A stretch of DNA of 64,000 nucleotides from Winogradskyella arenosi (lineage in GTDB: Bacteria > Bacteroidota > Bacteroidia > Flavobacteriales > Flavobacteriaceae). Location of the stretch: assembly GCF_003337305.1 (NCBI RefSeq), contig NZ_QPJO01000001.1, positions 893,203 through 957,202 of the forward strand, in the 5' to 3' direction. Positions 16,998 to 25,873 of the stretch are shown piece by piece; within the stretch, counting starts at the first letter, position 1, and each line of letters begins with the position of its first letter. The translations under genes and the position numbers were made by a program. Below the pieces are notes generated by a model, which was not told where the DNA came from, searched no databases, and saw only the letters and a program-made list of their open reading frames with translations.

Positions 16998-19261
16998 ATA
17001 CTGTTGGTTTGACTGTAGGTAGTGATTACCGTTTTAAAGTCTTCAAAGATATAAGGTTTCGTAATAATATGGTTGATGCCTGCAGCTTCCGTTTTATGCG
17101 CAATTTCATTAGAATTTAAGGCCGTAAGCGCTAAAATAGGTATGCTTGTATTAAACATTCTAATATGCTTGGTCACTTCATAACCATCCATATCGGGCAT
17201 GTTAATATCCATTAAAATCAAATCAAAATCCATACGTTTTACAATGGATATCGCTTCTTTTCCGTTGGAGACCGTTTCGCAGGTATAGCCCTCAATTTTT
17301 TCAATATTTTTTTTGGTAATCAGAAGATTGATTTTATTATCGTCTACAACCAAAATACGCATGTCTTTACTAGGGGTTACAGTAGTAAGGACCTTTTTAT
17401 TTTCGCTAGCCACGGTGATGAGGTCAAACGTAATTTCAAAGAAAAAGCAAGTTCCTTTATTAGGAGCCGATGTAAAATCTATTTCCGAGTTGTGACTCTC
17501 TAGTAAAGTCTTCACAATATGTAAGCCTAAACCAGAACCACTACTGTTTTTATTTAAGAAGGCTTTATTTTCAAAAGCACTAAAAACAATAGGGCGGTGT
17601 TCTTCTTTTATCCCAATTCCTGTATCTTTTATTTCAAATTTTAGGGTAATTGAATCTTCTGTACGCGCTTTTTCAAAAACGTTTATAGCAATATGTCCTT
17701 TTTTAGTATAACGAATAGCGTTGTAAGCTAAGTTGATAAGAATTTGACTAAAAGCAACCTTGTCAATAAGGATTTGTTCCTCTTCAGGCGATTCATCGAT
17801 ATGAACTATAAGCTCTAATCCCTTGTTTTTAGCAGCGACAGCCACAGTGCTCATAACATGCTGAACAATTTTACTCATTTTCCCAGGTTTGAGTCGGAGA
17901 CTTTTCTTATCAAACTTTAAGCGGTTAGCCTGAAGAATATTATCAATTAAAATAGATAAATAGTTACTAGAGGATATTAAAGAATCTAAATACGACTGTT
18001 TCTTTTCTTCATCATTCTCTTGGTCTATTAAAGTGGCTAGCCCACTAATCCCATAAATTGGAGTGCGGAGCTCGTGGCTTAAAATGGAGAAAAATTCCAA
18101 ACGATCTTTATCAATGGCTACAAATTTTGAATTGGAGGCCTTTAGAGCCTTATTCATTTTTTCAATGTTCTTTTTAGCTTTAAAATAGAAGTAAAATGTG
18201 CCTAGAGTTATAATAAATAAAATACTAAAAACGATGGTGGTAATTAAAAAGGTCTTAGAATTTTTAGCATCCTTTTGTTGGATTTCTTGCGCTAAATTTA
18301 ACTTTTGTTCTGCATTGATAATTTTATGCACTAATTCCCCATTTCTGGTGGACTCGTTTTCTATTTCAATAATAGCGTCGTACTTATAGCTATCGGATTT
18401 TAATAAATATTTAGTGGCAGAATCTAAGTCTTTCTGGGCAAGGGTATAATAGAGATATTTATAATAATTAAGGGTAGCAAGCCTTCTGTAAGAACTAATA
18501 TCTGAATTTAAAATGGCTTTAAAGTCCTCGTCATTAATGGCTAAGATGTCCTTGTAGTTTTTAGGATCCTTGTTATCCACCTTAATTTTAGCAATCGCAT
18601 TAAAGTATTTAAACGATTGTACAAGTTTGGGTTTAAGATTTTCCTCGCGGTAACCTTTAGAACTGTTTAAGCTTGAAAAATCTTGATGCTGTAAAATTTT
18701 TACAGCTCTAGACGTGGTAGCTAATAGACTGTCGTTATTATTACTATAATAATAGCGCTTTATAAGATTGTTGAGATTTATAAAATAGGTTTCGCTATTT
18801 AAGGATTTAGATAAGGATTCTGCAATGGGATATAAGCTATCAAATTTAGAATAATTCTTACTCCCTGTGTACGCTTCAACTAAACCTGTTAACGCTACAT
18901 CTTTTCCTTGGTTATCTTGAAGGGAATCAAATATATGAAAGGCTTTACGGTAATACGTTTCTGCCTTTTTATAATTAGACATCTTATTTAAGACGGTTCC
19001 TAAAGCATTGTATGCTTGAGCTTCAGTTGTAATTAAATTGTTTTTCTTTGAAAAACTAATGGCGTCATTAACGAGCATGGTAGCGACGTAAAGGCTGTCT
19101 TTGCGTACGAGCCAGTCTAGTCTGTAGCTGTCAAATGAATTAGGTTTACTCTTATGATTTGTTGCTGGCGTTTCTTGCGCATTGACATTAAAAACGGTTA
19201 AAACAGAGAAAGCCAATAAAATTATAAAAGCGTTGGATTTAGGGAAAAACATGTAATTCAA
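16964..19261 (-). CDS. Hybrid sensor histidine kinase with TPR-type periplasmic sensor and receiver domain
   Basis: A 765-residue membrane sensor. Residues 1-28 form a signal peptide (..VNAQE). Residues about 60-330 are helical TPR-like repeats outside the cytoplasmic membrane, 337-360 is the membrane helix, and a short coiled coil leads to the HisKA domain with phospho-acceptor His396 (FFSILSHELRTPIYG). The ATPase domain has its N box (LINLAYNAIRYTKKGH) and G box (IKDTGIGIKEEHR). A receiver domain fills 634-753, with the acidic pair Asp640/641 and phospho-acceptor Asp685 (MDINMPDMDG). No HPt or output regulator gene lies nearby, so it is an orphan. The gene stands alone, convergent with the flavoprotein gene and divergent from DUF1697. 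Confidence 0.93.
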   Translation of the reverse strand: MNYMFFPKSNAFIILLAFSVLTVFNVNAQETPATNHKSKPNSFDSYRLDWLVRKDSLYVATMLVNDAISFSKKNNLITTEAQAYNALGTVLNKMSNYKKAETYYRKAFHIFDSLQDNQGKDVALTGLVEAYTGSKNYSKFDSLYPIAESLSKSLNSETYFINLNNLIKRYYYSNNNDSLLATTSRAVKILQHQDFSSLNSSKGYREENLKPKLVQSFKYFNAIAKIKVDNKDPKNYKDILAINDEDFKAILNSDISSYRRLATLNYYKYLYYTLAQKDLDSATKYLLKSDSYKYDAIIEIENESTRNGELVHKIINAEQKLNLAQEIQQKDAKNSKTFLITTIVFSILFIITLGTFYFYFKAKKNIEKMNKALKASNSKFVAIDKDRLEFFSILSHELRTPIYGISGLATLIDQENDEEKKQSYLDSLISSSNYLSILIDNILQANRLKFDKKSLRLKPGKMSKIVQHVMSTVAVAAKNKGLELIVHIDESPEEEQILIDKVAFSQILINLAYNAIRYTKKGHIAINVFEKARTEDSITLKFEIKDTGIGIKEEHRPIVFSAFENKAFLNKNSSGSGLGLHIVKTLLESHNSEIDFTSAPNKGTCFFFEITFDLITVASENKKVLTTVTPSKDMRILVVDDNKINLLITKKNIEKIEGYTCETVSNGKEAISIVKRMDFDLILMDINMPDMDGYEVTKHIRMFNTSIPILALTALNSNEIAHKTEAAGINHIITKPYIFEDFKTVITTYSQTNSIYRKTIDSEAI

Positions 19262-19514
19262 CGTTTAAGGCTGTAAAACTAATGTTTTCGTATGATATAA
19301 ACACACTTTATCGAATTAATTTGCATTTCAAAGATTTAAATTAACTAGAAAACAGGTTTTTGACTGTGGTTTTGGGTTTTATTTAGCTGTTATTTAATGC
19401 TTTATATTTGTTTTAAGTGGTTCTTCAAAAAAAACATATTTTTGAGATGCTTACAGCTTAAACTTTAAGCCTCAAACCGATAACGCCATTGGCGCTATAA
19501 ACTTTAGTAAAACC

Positions 19515-20069
19515 ATGAAGATCGAAGAAAAATCAGCTCAAAATTATATCGCTTTACTAAGAGGTATAAATGTAGGAGGGCACCGTAAAATAGCTATGGC
19601 AGAGTTGCGTAGCTTATTGTCTGAAGCCGGATTTACTAAGGTGAAAACTTATATTCAAACCGGGAATGTAGGCTTCCAAGCTAAAGCACAAGATAAGCTT
19701 GTTTTAAAAGCGCGTTTAGAAAAACTTATTAGGAAAGGTTTTGGATTAGACGTCCCTGTGGTGGTCCTAACACAGCAAGAGTTAAAGGTTATTTTTGACG
19801 AGAATCCTTATAAAGCGGAAGATCAAAAACAGAATTATTTTGTGCTGCTCAGTGCTGTTCCGCGAGAGGAAGACGTCTTAGAAGCGTCAAAAAAAACCTA
19901 TTCGCATGATGTATATAGCATTCACGGGCAGTGTATTTATTTGTATTGTCCTCAGGGTTATGGGCAAACTAAATTCAATTTAAGTTATTTCGAAAAAAAA
20001 CTTCATGTCAATGCAACCGGAAGAAATTATAATACCATAGTAAAACTATTATCTTTGTCCGATATTTAA
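19515..20069 (+). CDS. DUF1697 domain protein
   Basis: A 184-residue protein that is a DUF1697 domain from end to end. The family hallmark IALLRGINVGGHRKIAMAEL is present at about 12-30, followed by TYIQTGNVGFQA (about 50-60), VVVLTQQELKVIFDENPY, and a C-terminal RNYNTIVKLLSL. The biochemical role is unknown. It starts at the ATG at 19515 and ends 7 bp before mvaD, so it is probably co-transcribed with the isoprenoid genes; that is likely incidental rather than a functional link. Confidence 0.88.
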   Translation: MKIEEKSAQNYIALLRGINVGGHRKIAMAELRSLLSEAGFTKVKTYIQTGNVGFQAKAQDKLVLKARLEKLIRKGFGLDVPVVVLTQQELKVIFDENPYKAEDQKQNYFVLLSAVPREEDVLEASKKTYSHDVYSIHGQCIYLYCPQGYGQTKFNLSYFEKKLHVNATGRNYNTIVKLLSLSDI

Positions 20070-20076
20070 AAGAGAC

Positions 20077-21168
20077 ATGATAGCAGAAGACTTTATTCTT
20101 AAATCTTACCACACGGATCTTCAAAACGGAACCGTTAAATGGGTTTCGCCAAGTAATATTGCTTTAGTAAAATACTGGGGGAAGAAAGCAGACCAAATTC
20201 CAGAAAATCCATCTATAAGTTTTACACTTTCTAATTGTAAAACGGTAACGGAAATTAGTTTTACTAAAAAAGAAGATGACGGCTTTCAGTTTGATGTTTA
20301 TTTTGAAGGGAAAAAAAATGAAGCCTTTAGACCTAAAATTCAAACCTTTTTTGAACGTATAGCGGTCTATATGCCTTTTTTAAAAGATTATCATTTTAAA
20401 ATTGAAACTTCAAATACGTTTCCGCACAGTTCGGGTATTGCCTCTTCGGCTTCAGGAATGAGTGCTATTGCTTTATGTTTAATGAGTATAGAAGCGCAGT
20501 TAAGTCAAGAGTCAAATGCCCTAAGCTCAGATTCGACCTATTTTAAGCAAAAAGCCTCGTTTTTGGCACGTTTAGGTTCGGGTAGTGCTTGTAGAAGTAT
20601 AGAAGGTGAGCTTGTTGTTTGGGGCGCTAATGAGTGTATTAAAGACAGTTCAGATTTATACGGAGTTAAATTTACGGAGTCGGTTCATCCTAATTTTAAA
20701 AATTACCAAGACACTATTTTATTGGTTGATAAAGGTGAAAAACAAGTGAGTAGCACAGTGGGGCATCAGTTAATGTATGGGCATCCCTTTGCACAAGAGC
20801 GTTTTAAACAAGCCCATGATAATTTGGCCAAGTTAAAAACGGTGTTAGCTTCTGGAGATTTAGAAGCTTTTATCACTATTGTAGAGAGTGAGGCTTTAAC
20901 GCTTCATGCCATGATGATGACCAGTTTGCCTTATTTTATTTTAATGAAACCTAATACCTTAGAAATTATTAATAAAATTTGGGCCTATAGAGAAGCTGAG
21001 CATTCTAAGCTGTGTTTTACTTTAGATGCGGGGGCCAATGTACACCTGTTATATCCAGAGCAAGAAAAGGAAAATGTCTTAGAATTTATTAAGAATGAAT
21101 TGGTTAGCTATTGTCAAAATGAACATTATATTTGCGACGAAATAGGCTTGGGTGCCAACCAAATCTAA
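20077..21168 (+). CDS. mvaD: Diphosphomevalonate decarboxylase
   Basis: A 363-residue GHMP-superfamily enzyme that uses ATP to turn mevalonate diphosphate into isopentenyl diphosphate. Family features: the N-terminal VSPSNIALVKYWGKK (about 24-38), the ATP-binding loop PHSSGIASSASGMSAIAL (about 117-134), the ARLGSGSACRSIEGELVVW segment (about 168-186) and the catalytic-Asp region FTLDAGANVHLLYP near 315. The mevalonate route is the normal isoprenoid source in Flavobacteriaceae. It lies 7 bp after DUF1697 and 40 bp before the GHMP kinase, making an isoprenoid operon with that gene and the UbiA prenyltransferase. Confidence 0.95.
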   Translation: MIAEDFILKSYHTDLQNGTVKWVSPSNIALVKYWGKKADQIPENPSISFTLSNCKTVTEISFTKKEDDGFQFDVYFEGKKNEAFRPKIQTFFERIAVYMPFLKDYHFKIETSNTFPHSSGIASSASGMSAIALCLMSIEAQLSQESNALSSDSTYFKQKASFLARLGSGSACRSIEGELVVWGANECIKDSSDLYGVKFTESVHPNFKNYQDTILLVDKGEKQVSSTVGHQLMYGHPFAQERFKQAHDNLAKLKTVLASGDLEAFITIVESEALTLHAMMMTSLPYFILMKPNTLEIINKIWAYREAEHSKLCFTLDAGANVHLLYPEQEKENVLEFIKNELVSYCQNEHYICDEIGLGANQI

Positions 21169-21208
21169 TTTTAATACGTATATTTGTTAAAGTAATTGCT
21201 TTAAATTC

Positions 21209-22138
21209 ATGAAGGGACCATTATTTTATTCTAAGATTCTTTTATTTGGTGAGTATGGAATTATCCGTGACTCCAAAGGCTTATCTATTCCTTATAATTT
21301 TTATAATGGTGCACTGAAACTGAGTGATAACCACACCGAGCAAGCTAAAGCTTCTAATGCCAGCCTAAAACGTTTTGCTACGTATTTAGAAGGTTTAGAT
21401 AGTGATTTGGTGATCTTTAATACTAGCAAATTACACAGTGATCTCGAGGAAGGTATGTACTTTGATTCGTCTATACCTCAAGGGTATGGTGTAGGAAGTA
21501 GTGGTGCTTTAGTCGCAGCGATCTATGATAAATATGCAAGCGATAAGATTACGGTTTTAGAAAATCTTACCCGCGAAAAACTTTTAAAGTTAAAAGCGAT
21601 TTTTTCAGCGATGGAATCTTTTTTTCATGGTAAATCTTCCGGTTTAGATCCTTTAAATAGTTATTTAAGTCTTCCTATTTTAATCAACTCTAAAGATAAT
21701 ATAGAAGCCACAGGTATTCCTTCGCAAAAAACAGAAGGTAAAGGTGCTGTGTTTTTAATAGATAGTGGTATTGTTGGGGAAACGGCACCAATGGTGAGTA
21801 TTTTCATGGAAAACATGAAAAACGAAGGGTTCCGTAGTATGCTAAAAGATCAGTTTATAAAACATACGGATGCTTGTGTTGATGACTTTTTAAAAGGAGA
21901 TGTAAAGTCTTTATTTAAAAATACCAAACAATTGTCTAAAGTAGTTTTAAATAACTTTAAGCCAATGATTCCTAAGCAATTTCATGAGCTATGGAAAAAA
22001 GGTTTAGACACCAATGAGTACTACTTAAAACTTTGCGGTTCTGGTGGCGGTGGCTATATCTTAGGATTTACCGAAGATATTGATAAAGCTAGAAAAGCCC
22101 TTGTGGGTCAGAAATTAGAAGTTGTTTATAATTTCTAA
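21209..22138 (+). CDS. GHMP kinase, probably mevalonate kinase
   Basis: A 309-residue kinase of the GHMP superfamily. It has the substrate-binding start SKILLFGEYGIIRDSKGLSI (about 8-27), the glycine-rich ATP loop PQGYGVGSSGALVAAIYD (about 90-107), HGKSSGLDPLNSYLS (about 139-153) and motif 3 KLCGSGGGGYILGF (about 275-288). Placed directly after mvaD, it should act in the mevalonate pathway; mevalonate kinase is most likely, but phosphomevalonate kinase cannot be excluded from sequence alone. It is 40 bp downstream of mvaD. Confidence 0.85.
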   Translation: MKGPLFYSKILLFGEYGIIRDSKGLSIPYNFYNGALKLSDNHTEQAKASNASLKRFATYLEGLDSDLVIFNTSKLHSDLEEGMYFDSSIPQGYGVGSSGALVAAIYDKYASDKITVLENLTREKLLKLKAIFSAMESFFHGKSSGLDPLNSYLSLPILINSKDNIEATGIPSQKTEGKGAVFLIDSGIVGETAPMVSIFMENMKNEGFRSMLKDQFIKHTDACVDDFLKGDVKSLFKNTKQLSKVVLNNFKPMIPKQFHELWKKGLDTNEYYLKLCGSGGGGYILGFTEDIDKARKALVGQKLEVVYNF

Positions 22139-22235
22139 GGTTTTAGTCTTACCTTAGTATTCAAATTTTGTGACACGAGACTAGCGTTTGGTGTAGGCAA
22201 CTCAAAAGTATTTCAGAATATTTCATTAAGACAAC

Positions 22236-23138
22236 ATGTTATCAAGACGGCAGAAACACATTTTTCTTAAATTTTTCAGCCTGTTTTCAGTAGTTCGAGG
22301 GTATAATGTACTTGTCGTTGTTATTGCCCAGTACTTAGCGGCAGTTTATATTTTTGCACATCATATTCCGGTTAAAAAAGTCCTTTTAGATCTTAATTTA
22401 CTCATGTTGGTCTTGGCGTCTTCAGCAACTATCGCCTCGGGTTATATTATTAATAATTTTTACGATTCAGAAAAAGATTTAATTAATAAGCCTAGAAAAA
22501 CAATGCTCGATCGTTTGGTCAGTCAGAATACGAAGCTATCGTTTTACTTCATCTTAAATTTTCTGGCCGTTATTTTTGCGAGCTATGTTTCCTTTAAAGC
22601 GGTAATCTTTTTTTCCATTTACATTTTTGCGATTTGGTTTTATTCCCACCGTTTAAAAAAACGACCTATCGTGGGTAATTTGGTCTCTGCAGTACTTACG
22701 GTAACCCCATTTTTCGTCATTTTTATCTACTATCAAAATTTTGAACCTGTTGTTTTTGCACATGGTGTGTTCTTGTTTTTACTGATTTCTATGCGCGAAC
22801 TGACTAAAGATTTAGAGAATATTAAAGGCGATTTAGCTTTAAATTACAGAACGATTCCTGTGGTGTACGGAGAGAAACGTACCAAATTAATGCTAACCAT
22901 TGTCGGGGTCTTAACCATTGTCTCGGCAGTATTATTGGTCTTGTTTTTCGATATAGGGCACATGTATTATTTCTTTTATTTGAGTATGGCATTAATTATA
23001 CTCTATCTCGGAATCTTGTTAATTTCAAATAAAAAACCCCATTATTTAATTCTGCATAATATTTTAAAATTTATCATCGTTACGGGTGTTTTTTCAATAC
23101 TACTTATCGATGTTTCTATTGTTTTAAATAGAATTTAG
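22236..23138 (+). CDS. UbiA-family prenyltransferase
   Basis: A 300-residue integral membrane protein with about eight helices. The first aspartate-rich motif of UbiA enzymes, NNFYDSEKDLINKPRK, is at about 71-86 and binds the Mg-prenyl-diphosphate; the second, in RELTKDLENIKGDL (about 187-200), is also present. It transfers a polyprenyl chain to an acceptor in the membrane. It follows the two mevalonate genes (97-bp gap), which fits with an isoprenoid role. Automated pipelines often label such proteins geranylgeranylglycerol-phosphate geranylgeranyltransferase, but the real acceptor in Flavobacteriaceae is not shown here. Confidence 0.88.
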   Translation: MLSRRQKHIFLKFFSLFSVVRGYNVLVVVIAQYLAAVYIFAHHIPVKKVLLDLNLLMLVLASSATIASGYIINNFYDSEKDLINKPRKTMLDRLVSQNTKLSFYFILNFLAVIFASYVSFKAVIFFSIYIFAIWFYSHRLKKRPIVGNLVSAVLTVTPFFVIFIYYQNFEPVVFAHGVFLFLLISMRELTKDLENIKGDLALNYRTIPVVYGEKRTKLMLTIVGVLTIVSAVLLVLFFDIGHMYYFFYLSMALIILYLGILLISNKKPHYLILHNILKFIIVTGVFSILLIDVSIVLNRI

Positions 23139-23209
23139 AATGAAGATTAGCCTATTTTTAATATTGTAGGGCATTGGGCTTAAACAACTTTAATAAATAA
23201 CGGCAAGAT

Positions 23210-23225
23210 GTAAACTATTGTTTAC
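23210..23225. promoter_or_regulatory. Palindromic operator-like site GTAAAC-N4-GTTTAC
   Basis: A perfect palindrome with 6-bp arms and a 4-bp centre. Its right arm overlaps the -7-like box TACCTTTG (23223-23230) ahead of the RluB-like gene, where a bound repressor would block RNA polymerase. This is inference from position. Confidence 0.4.
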
Positions 23226-23230
23226 CTTTG
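23223..23230 (+). promoter_or_regulatory. -7 promoter element TACCTTTG for RluB-like gene
   Basis: Matches the consensus TAnnTTTG and lies 15 bp before the ATG at 23246, giving a leader of only about 10 nt. No good TTG is found at -33. Confidence 0.4.
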
Positions 23231-23245
23231 CGAAAAATTTAGAAC

Positions 23246-24082
23246 ATGAGCAGAAATCAAGGAAGCAAAGGCAAAGGAAAAATTTCAGGAAGAGGAAATG
23301 CAAATAGTAAAACAAATAGTTTTGCTAGAGGTAATGCTCCCGTGAAGAAAAAAACAGTAAATAAACCATCTCAATCTGATGAGATTCGTTTAAATAAATA
23401 TATAGCCAATTCTGGTGTTTGTTCACGTCGTGAGGCGGATGAGAATATAGCGCTTGGATTAGTCTCTGTTAATGGCAAGGTAGTCACAGAGATGGGGTAT
23501 AAAGTAAAACGTAGTGACGAAGTTCGTTACGATGGACAACGTATAACACCAGAACCTAATGTTTATGTATTGTTAAACAAGCCTAAAGGTTTTGCGACGA
23601 CTACAGCGGAAGGGAAAGGTAAAACCGTTATGGATTTGGTAGCGAATGCGACTAGTGCTAGAATTAAGCCTATTGGCCGTTTAGGTCGGAATTCTTTAGG
23701 GTTATTATTGTTTACTAATGATGATAAAGTGGTACAGAAATTTACCAATTCTAAAAATGGTGTATCACGATTATTTCAGGTAGAACTTGATAAGAATTTA
23801 AAGTTTGAAGATTTAAAAAAGATTCAAGAAGGTTTTAAAGTAGAAGGGAAGTTAGTTTCTGTTGAAGAGATTAGTTACATTCAAGGGGAGTCTAAAAACC
23901 AAGTGGGTATTAAGATTAAAAATACCGGAAATACTATTTTACGTACTATTTTTGATGAATTACATTACGATATTGTAAGAATCGATTGTGTAGCTATTGG
24001 GCATTTAACTAAAAAGGACATTCCTCGTGGACACTGGAAGCATTTAACAGAACAAGAAATTAATACCTTAAAAATGCTTTAA
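23246..24082 (+). CDS. RluB/RsuA-type pseudouridine synthase homologue lacking the catalytic aspartate
   Basis: A 278-residue member of the RsuA/RluB family, which normally makes pseudouridine in 16S or 23S rRNA. Residues 1-45 are a basic, Gly/Ser/Asn/Lys-rich tail; 46-95 form an S4 RNA-binding domain (IRLNKYIANSGVCSRREAD); motif I is VLLNKPKGFATTT (108-120). Motif II normally reads GRLDxxTxGLLLLTND with the essential Asp; here it is GRLGRNSLGLLLFTND (144-159), with Gly147 in place of that Asp (codon GGT at 23684). The rest of the domain looks intact, so the protein may bind rRNA without modifying it, or act by another route. It has its own promoter-like region and is followed by strong hairpins. 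Confidence 0.85.
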   Translation: MSRNQGSKGKGKISGRGNANSKTNSFARGNAPVKKKTVNKPSQSDEIRLNKYIANSGVCSRREADENIALGLVSVNGKVVTEMGYKVKRSDEVRYDGQRITPEPNVYVLLNKPKGFATTTAEGKGKTVMDLVANATSARIKPIGRLGRNSLGLLLFTNDDKVVQKFTNSKNGVSRLFQVELDKNLKFEDLKKIQEGFKVEGKLVSVEEISYIQGESKNQVGIKIKNTGNTILRTIFDELHYDIVRIDCVAIGHLTKKDIPRGHWKHLTEQEINTLKML

Positions 24083-24130
24083 AAGCGTTGTATTCTATTT
24101 GAACGTATAGAGTATTAGAGACATAAGATT

Positions 24131-24175
24131 AAGGCTTTGTAGCGCGTTATTAAACAAGCTACGAAGCCTTTGTTG
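24131..24175 (+). terminator. Rho-independent-like terminator after the RluB-like gene
   Basis: A 13-bp stem (24131-24143 with 24158-24170, one G-U pair) around a 14-nt loop, followed by TGTTGT. It lies 48 bp after the stop codon. The U-run is poor, but the stem is strong. Confidence 0.6.
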
Positions 24176-24252
24176 TATCTGGACGTTATGTGTTTATAAA
24201 AGCTAGTTTTTTTAGTGGTGAGATTATTAAAGCTTGAATTCTATTAAAAAAC

Positions 24253-24295
24253 AAAACCCTAGGATTTGAATTTATTCAAACCATAGGGTTTTTAT
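24253..24295. terminator. Bidirectional terminator between RluB-like and glp outer-membrane genes
   Basis: An inverted repeat AAAACCCTA...TAGGGTTTT with an inner TTTGAA/TTCAAA pairing, flanked by A-runs on the left and T-runs on the right. It can stop transcription from both of the convergent genes, and lies 24 bp past the end of the outer membrane protein gene. Confidence 0.7.
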
Positions 24296-24318
24296 CATAC
24301 TCATTATAATGAGAGGGT

Positions 24319-25086
24319 TTAAAACACGTTTACAGCCAATTGTATGCGGGCTAATTTTTGAGAGGGATTCCACATAGTTGTTGCTGAAACAGGTATGCTA
24401 ATGTCTGAAAATTTAAGTGTTTTTGTAGCGGTAAAACCAACATTTACAAAGTCGAAATTTTGTTCGCCATCACCATAAAGATGAGTGTCACCATTTAATG
24501 AAAAGGCTGCACCGGCAAACGCATTTAGATTAACTTTTGAATCTGTGATAATAGGGTAAGACGCTTCAACATAAGTTGAGTAGCGTTGCTCACGATCTCC
24601 ATTAGTATCAAATTGCGAATCTGCTGTTCCGTACAATAAGACGTCTGCTTCTAAACGTAAAGGAAATGAACCTTGAAACACATACGACGTTCTTAAATCA
24701 ATTAAGTGTGTTGTGGTATTTTGGTCGTAATTCCAGATGTCTGGAGTTTCTACGCTACGGGTATTAAACAAATCCCATAATCCAATAGATAAGCCGTTGT
24801 CTGCATATTGCACGTAATAGTTAATCTCTTTATAAGACGTTCCATCACTATCGTTAGAAAAAGCCATTCCGCCCCAAAATCCGGTGGTGAAAGTTCCTAT
24901 GTTATTCAATTTAAGTTGTGAAAATACAGCCGCCATTGGTTTATCAGTAATAATTAAGCCTCGCCATAAGTGATTGGTCTTTAGATCTAAATTAAAATCA
25001 ATTGGACTGTCTTTAAGTTCAGGTTCTTGAGCATAGCTCATTTGCACTGTGATCAGTGCTAAGCAAAGAAATAATAAGTTTTTCAT
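24319..25086 (-). CDS. Outer membrane porin-like protein of the glycerol operon
   Basis: A 255-residue protein with a clean signal peptide (MKNLLFLCLALIT..SYAQ); I use this Met at 25086 rather than an upstream one that would add 28 residues overlapping glpF. The mature part is a series of amphipathic beta strands, starting DFNLDLKTNHLWRGLIITDK and ending with aromatic or hydrophobic residues (QLAVNVF), typical of an outer membrane barrel and resembling the TorF-like putative porins. It begins 11 bp after glpF and is the last gene of glpD-glpK-glpF-OMP, so I infer that it passes glycerol or glycerol-containing solutes through the outer membrane. There is no direct evidence of substrate. Confidence 0.75.
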   Translation of the reverse strand: MKNLLFLCLALITVQMSYAQEPELKDSPIDFNLDLKTNHLWRGLIITDKPMAAVFSQLKLNNIGTFTTGFWGGMAFSNDSDGTSYKEINYYVQYADNGLSIGLWDLFNTRSVETPDIWNYDQNTTTHLIDLRTSYVFQGSFPLRLEADVLLYGTADSQFDTNGDREQRYSTYVEASYPIITDSKVNLNAFAGAAFSLNGDTHLYGDGEQNFDFVNVGFTATKTLKFSDISIPVSATTMWNPSQKLARIQLAVNVF

Positions 25087-25097
25087 TTGTTGTACAG

Positions 25098-25838
25098 TTA
25101 ATTGTTTAAAGCCATGTAAAGAAAAGATGCTATAAGTGCCCCGATTATTGGGCCAACTATAGGGATCCATGAATACGACCAGTCACTAGATCCTTTAAAA
25201 GGAAGGAGACTGTGTACAATTCTTGGTCCTAAATCTCTAGCCGGATTTATAGCGTAGCCCGTGGTACCACCAAGTGCTAAGCCGATAACCCATACAAGAA
25301 ATGCCACTGGGATAGCGCCAATAGAACCAAGTCCTATAATGGCATCTGTAGTCCCTTCTATACCTAAGCTAATGCTTGGTCCGGCGATGTAAAAAATCAC
25401 AAAGATTAATACAAAGGTTCCAATAATTTCACTCGTTAAGTTAGATACGGTATTTCTTATGGCTGGTCCCGTACTAAAACAGGCTAATTTTCCACCTTCA
25501 TCGTCCGTGATTTTAAAGTGGTCTTTATAGACAACCCATACAAAGAATGCACCCAACATGGCACCAATTAATTCCCCTGCAATATATTCTGGTACAACAG
25601 ACCAAGATATTCCACCGGTAGTCGCTAAGGCTACGGTAACAGCTGGGTTTAAGTGTGCGCCACTATAAGGGCCGGCCACAATAACGCCTAAAAATACACC
25701 TAGAGCCCAACTTGTTGTAATTTCAATCCAACCAGAGCCGTGACCTTTAGTGCCTTTTAAAACGGCGTTTGCAACGACACCATTACCACATATAATGAGG
25801 ATCATGGTGCCTAATATTTCTGCTATTAATATTGACAT
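25098..25838 (-). CDS. glpF: Glycerol uptake facilitator (aquaglyceroporin)
   Basis: A 246-residue MIP-family channel with six membrane helices. Both pore motifs are present: HLNPAVTVAL (about 64-73) and YAINPARDLGPRIV (about 194-207). The Asp directly after the second NPAR is the signature of glycerol facilitators rather than pure water channels. It lets glycerol diffuse through the cytoplasmic membrane, where GlpK traps it as glycerol 3-phosphate. It lies 35 bp after glpK in the minus-strand glp operon. Confidence 0.95.
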   Translation of the reverse strand: MSILIAEILGTMILIICGNGVVANAVLKGTKGHGSGWIEITTSWALGVFLGVIVAGPYSGAHLNPAVTVALATTGGISWSVVPEYIAGELIGAMLGAFFVWVVYKDHFKITDDEGGKLACFSTGPAIRNTVSNLTSEIIGTFVLIFVIFYIAGPSISLGIEGTTDAIIGLGSIGAIPVAFLVWVIGLALGGTTGYAINPARDLGPRIVHSLLPFKGSSDWSYSWIPIVGPIIGALIASFLYMALNN

Positions 25839-25873
25839 TTTTATTAAGATTTATAGTTGTTGTTTAGAGTCGT

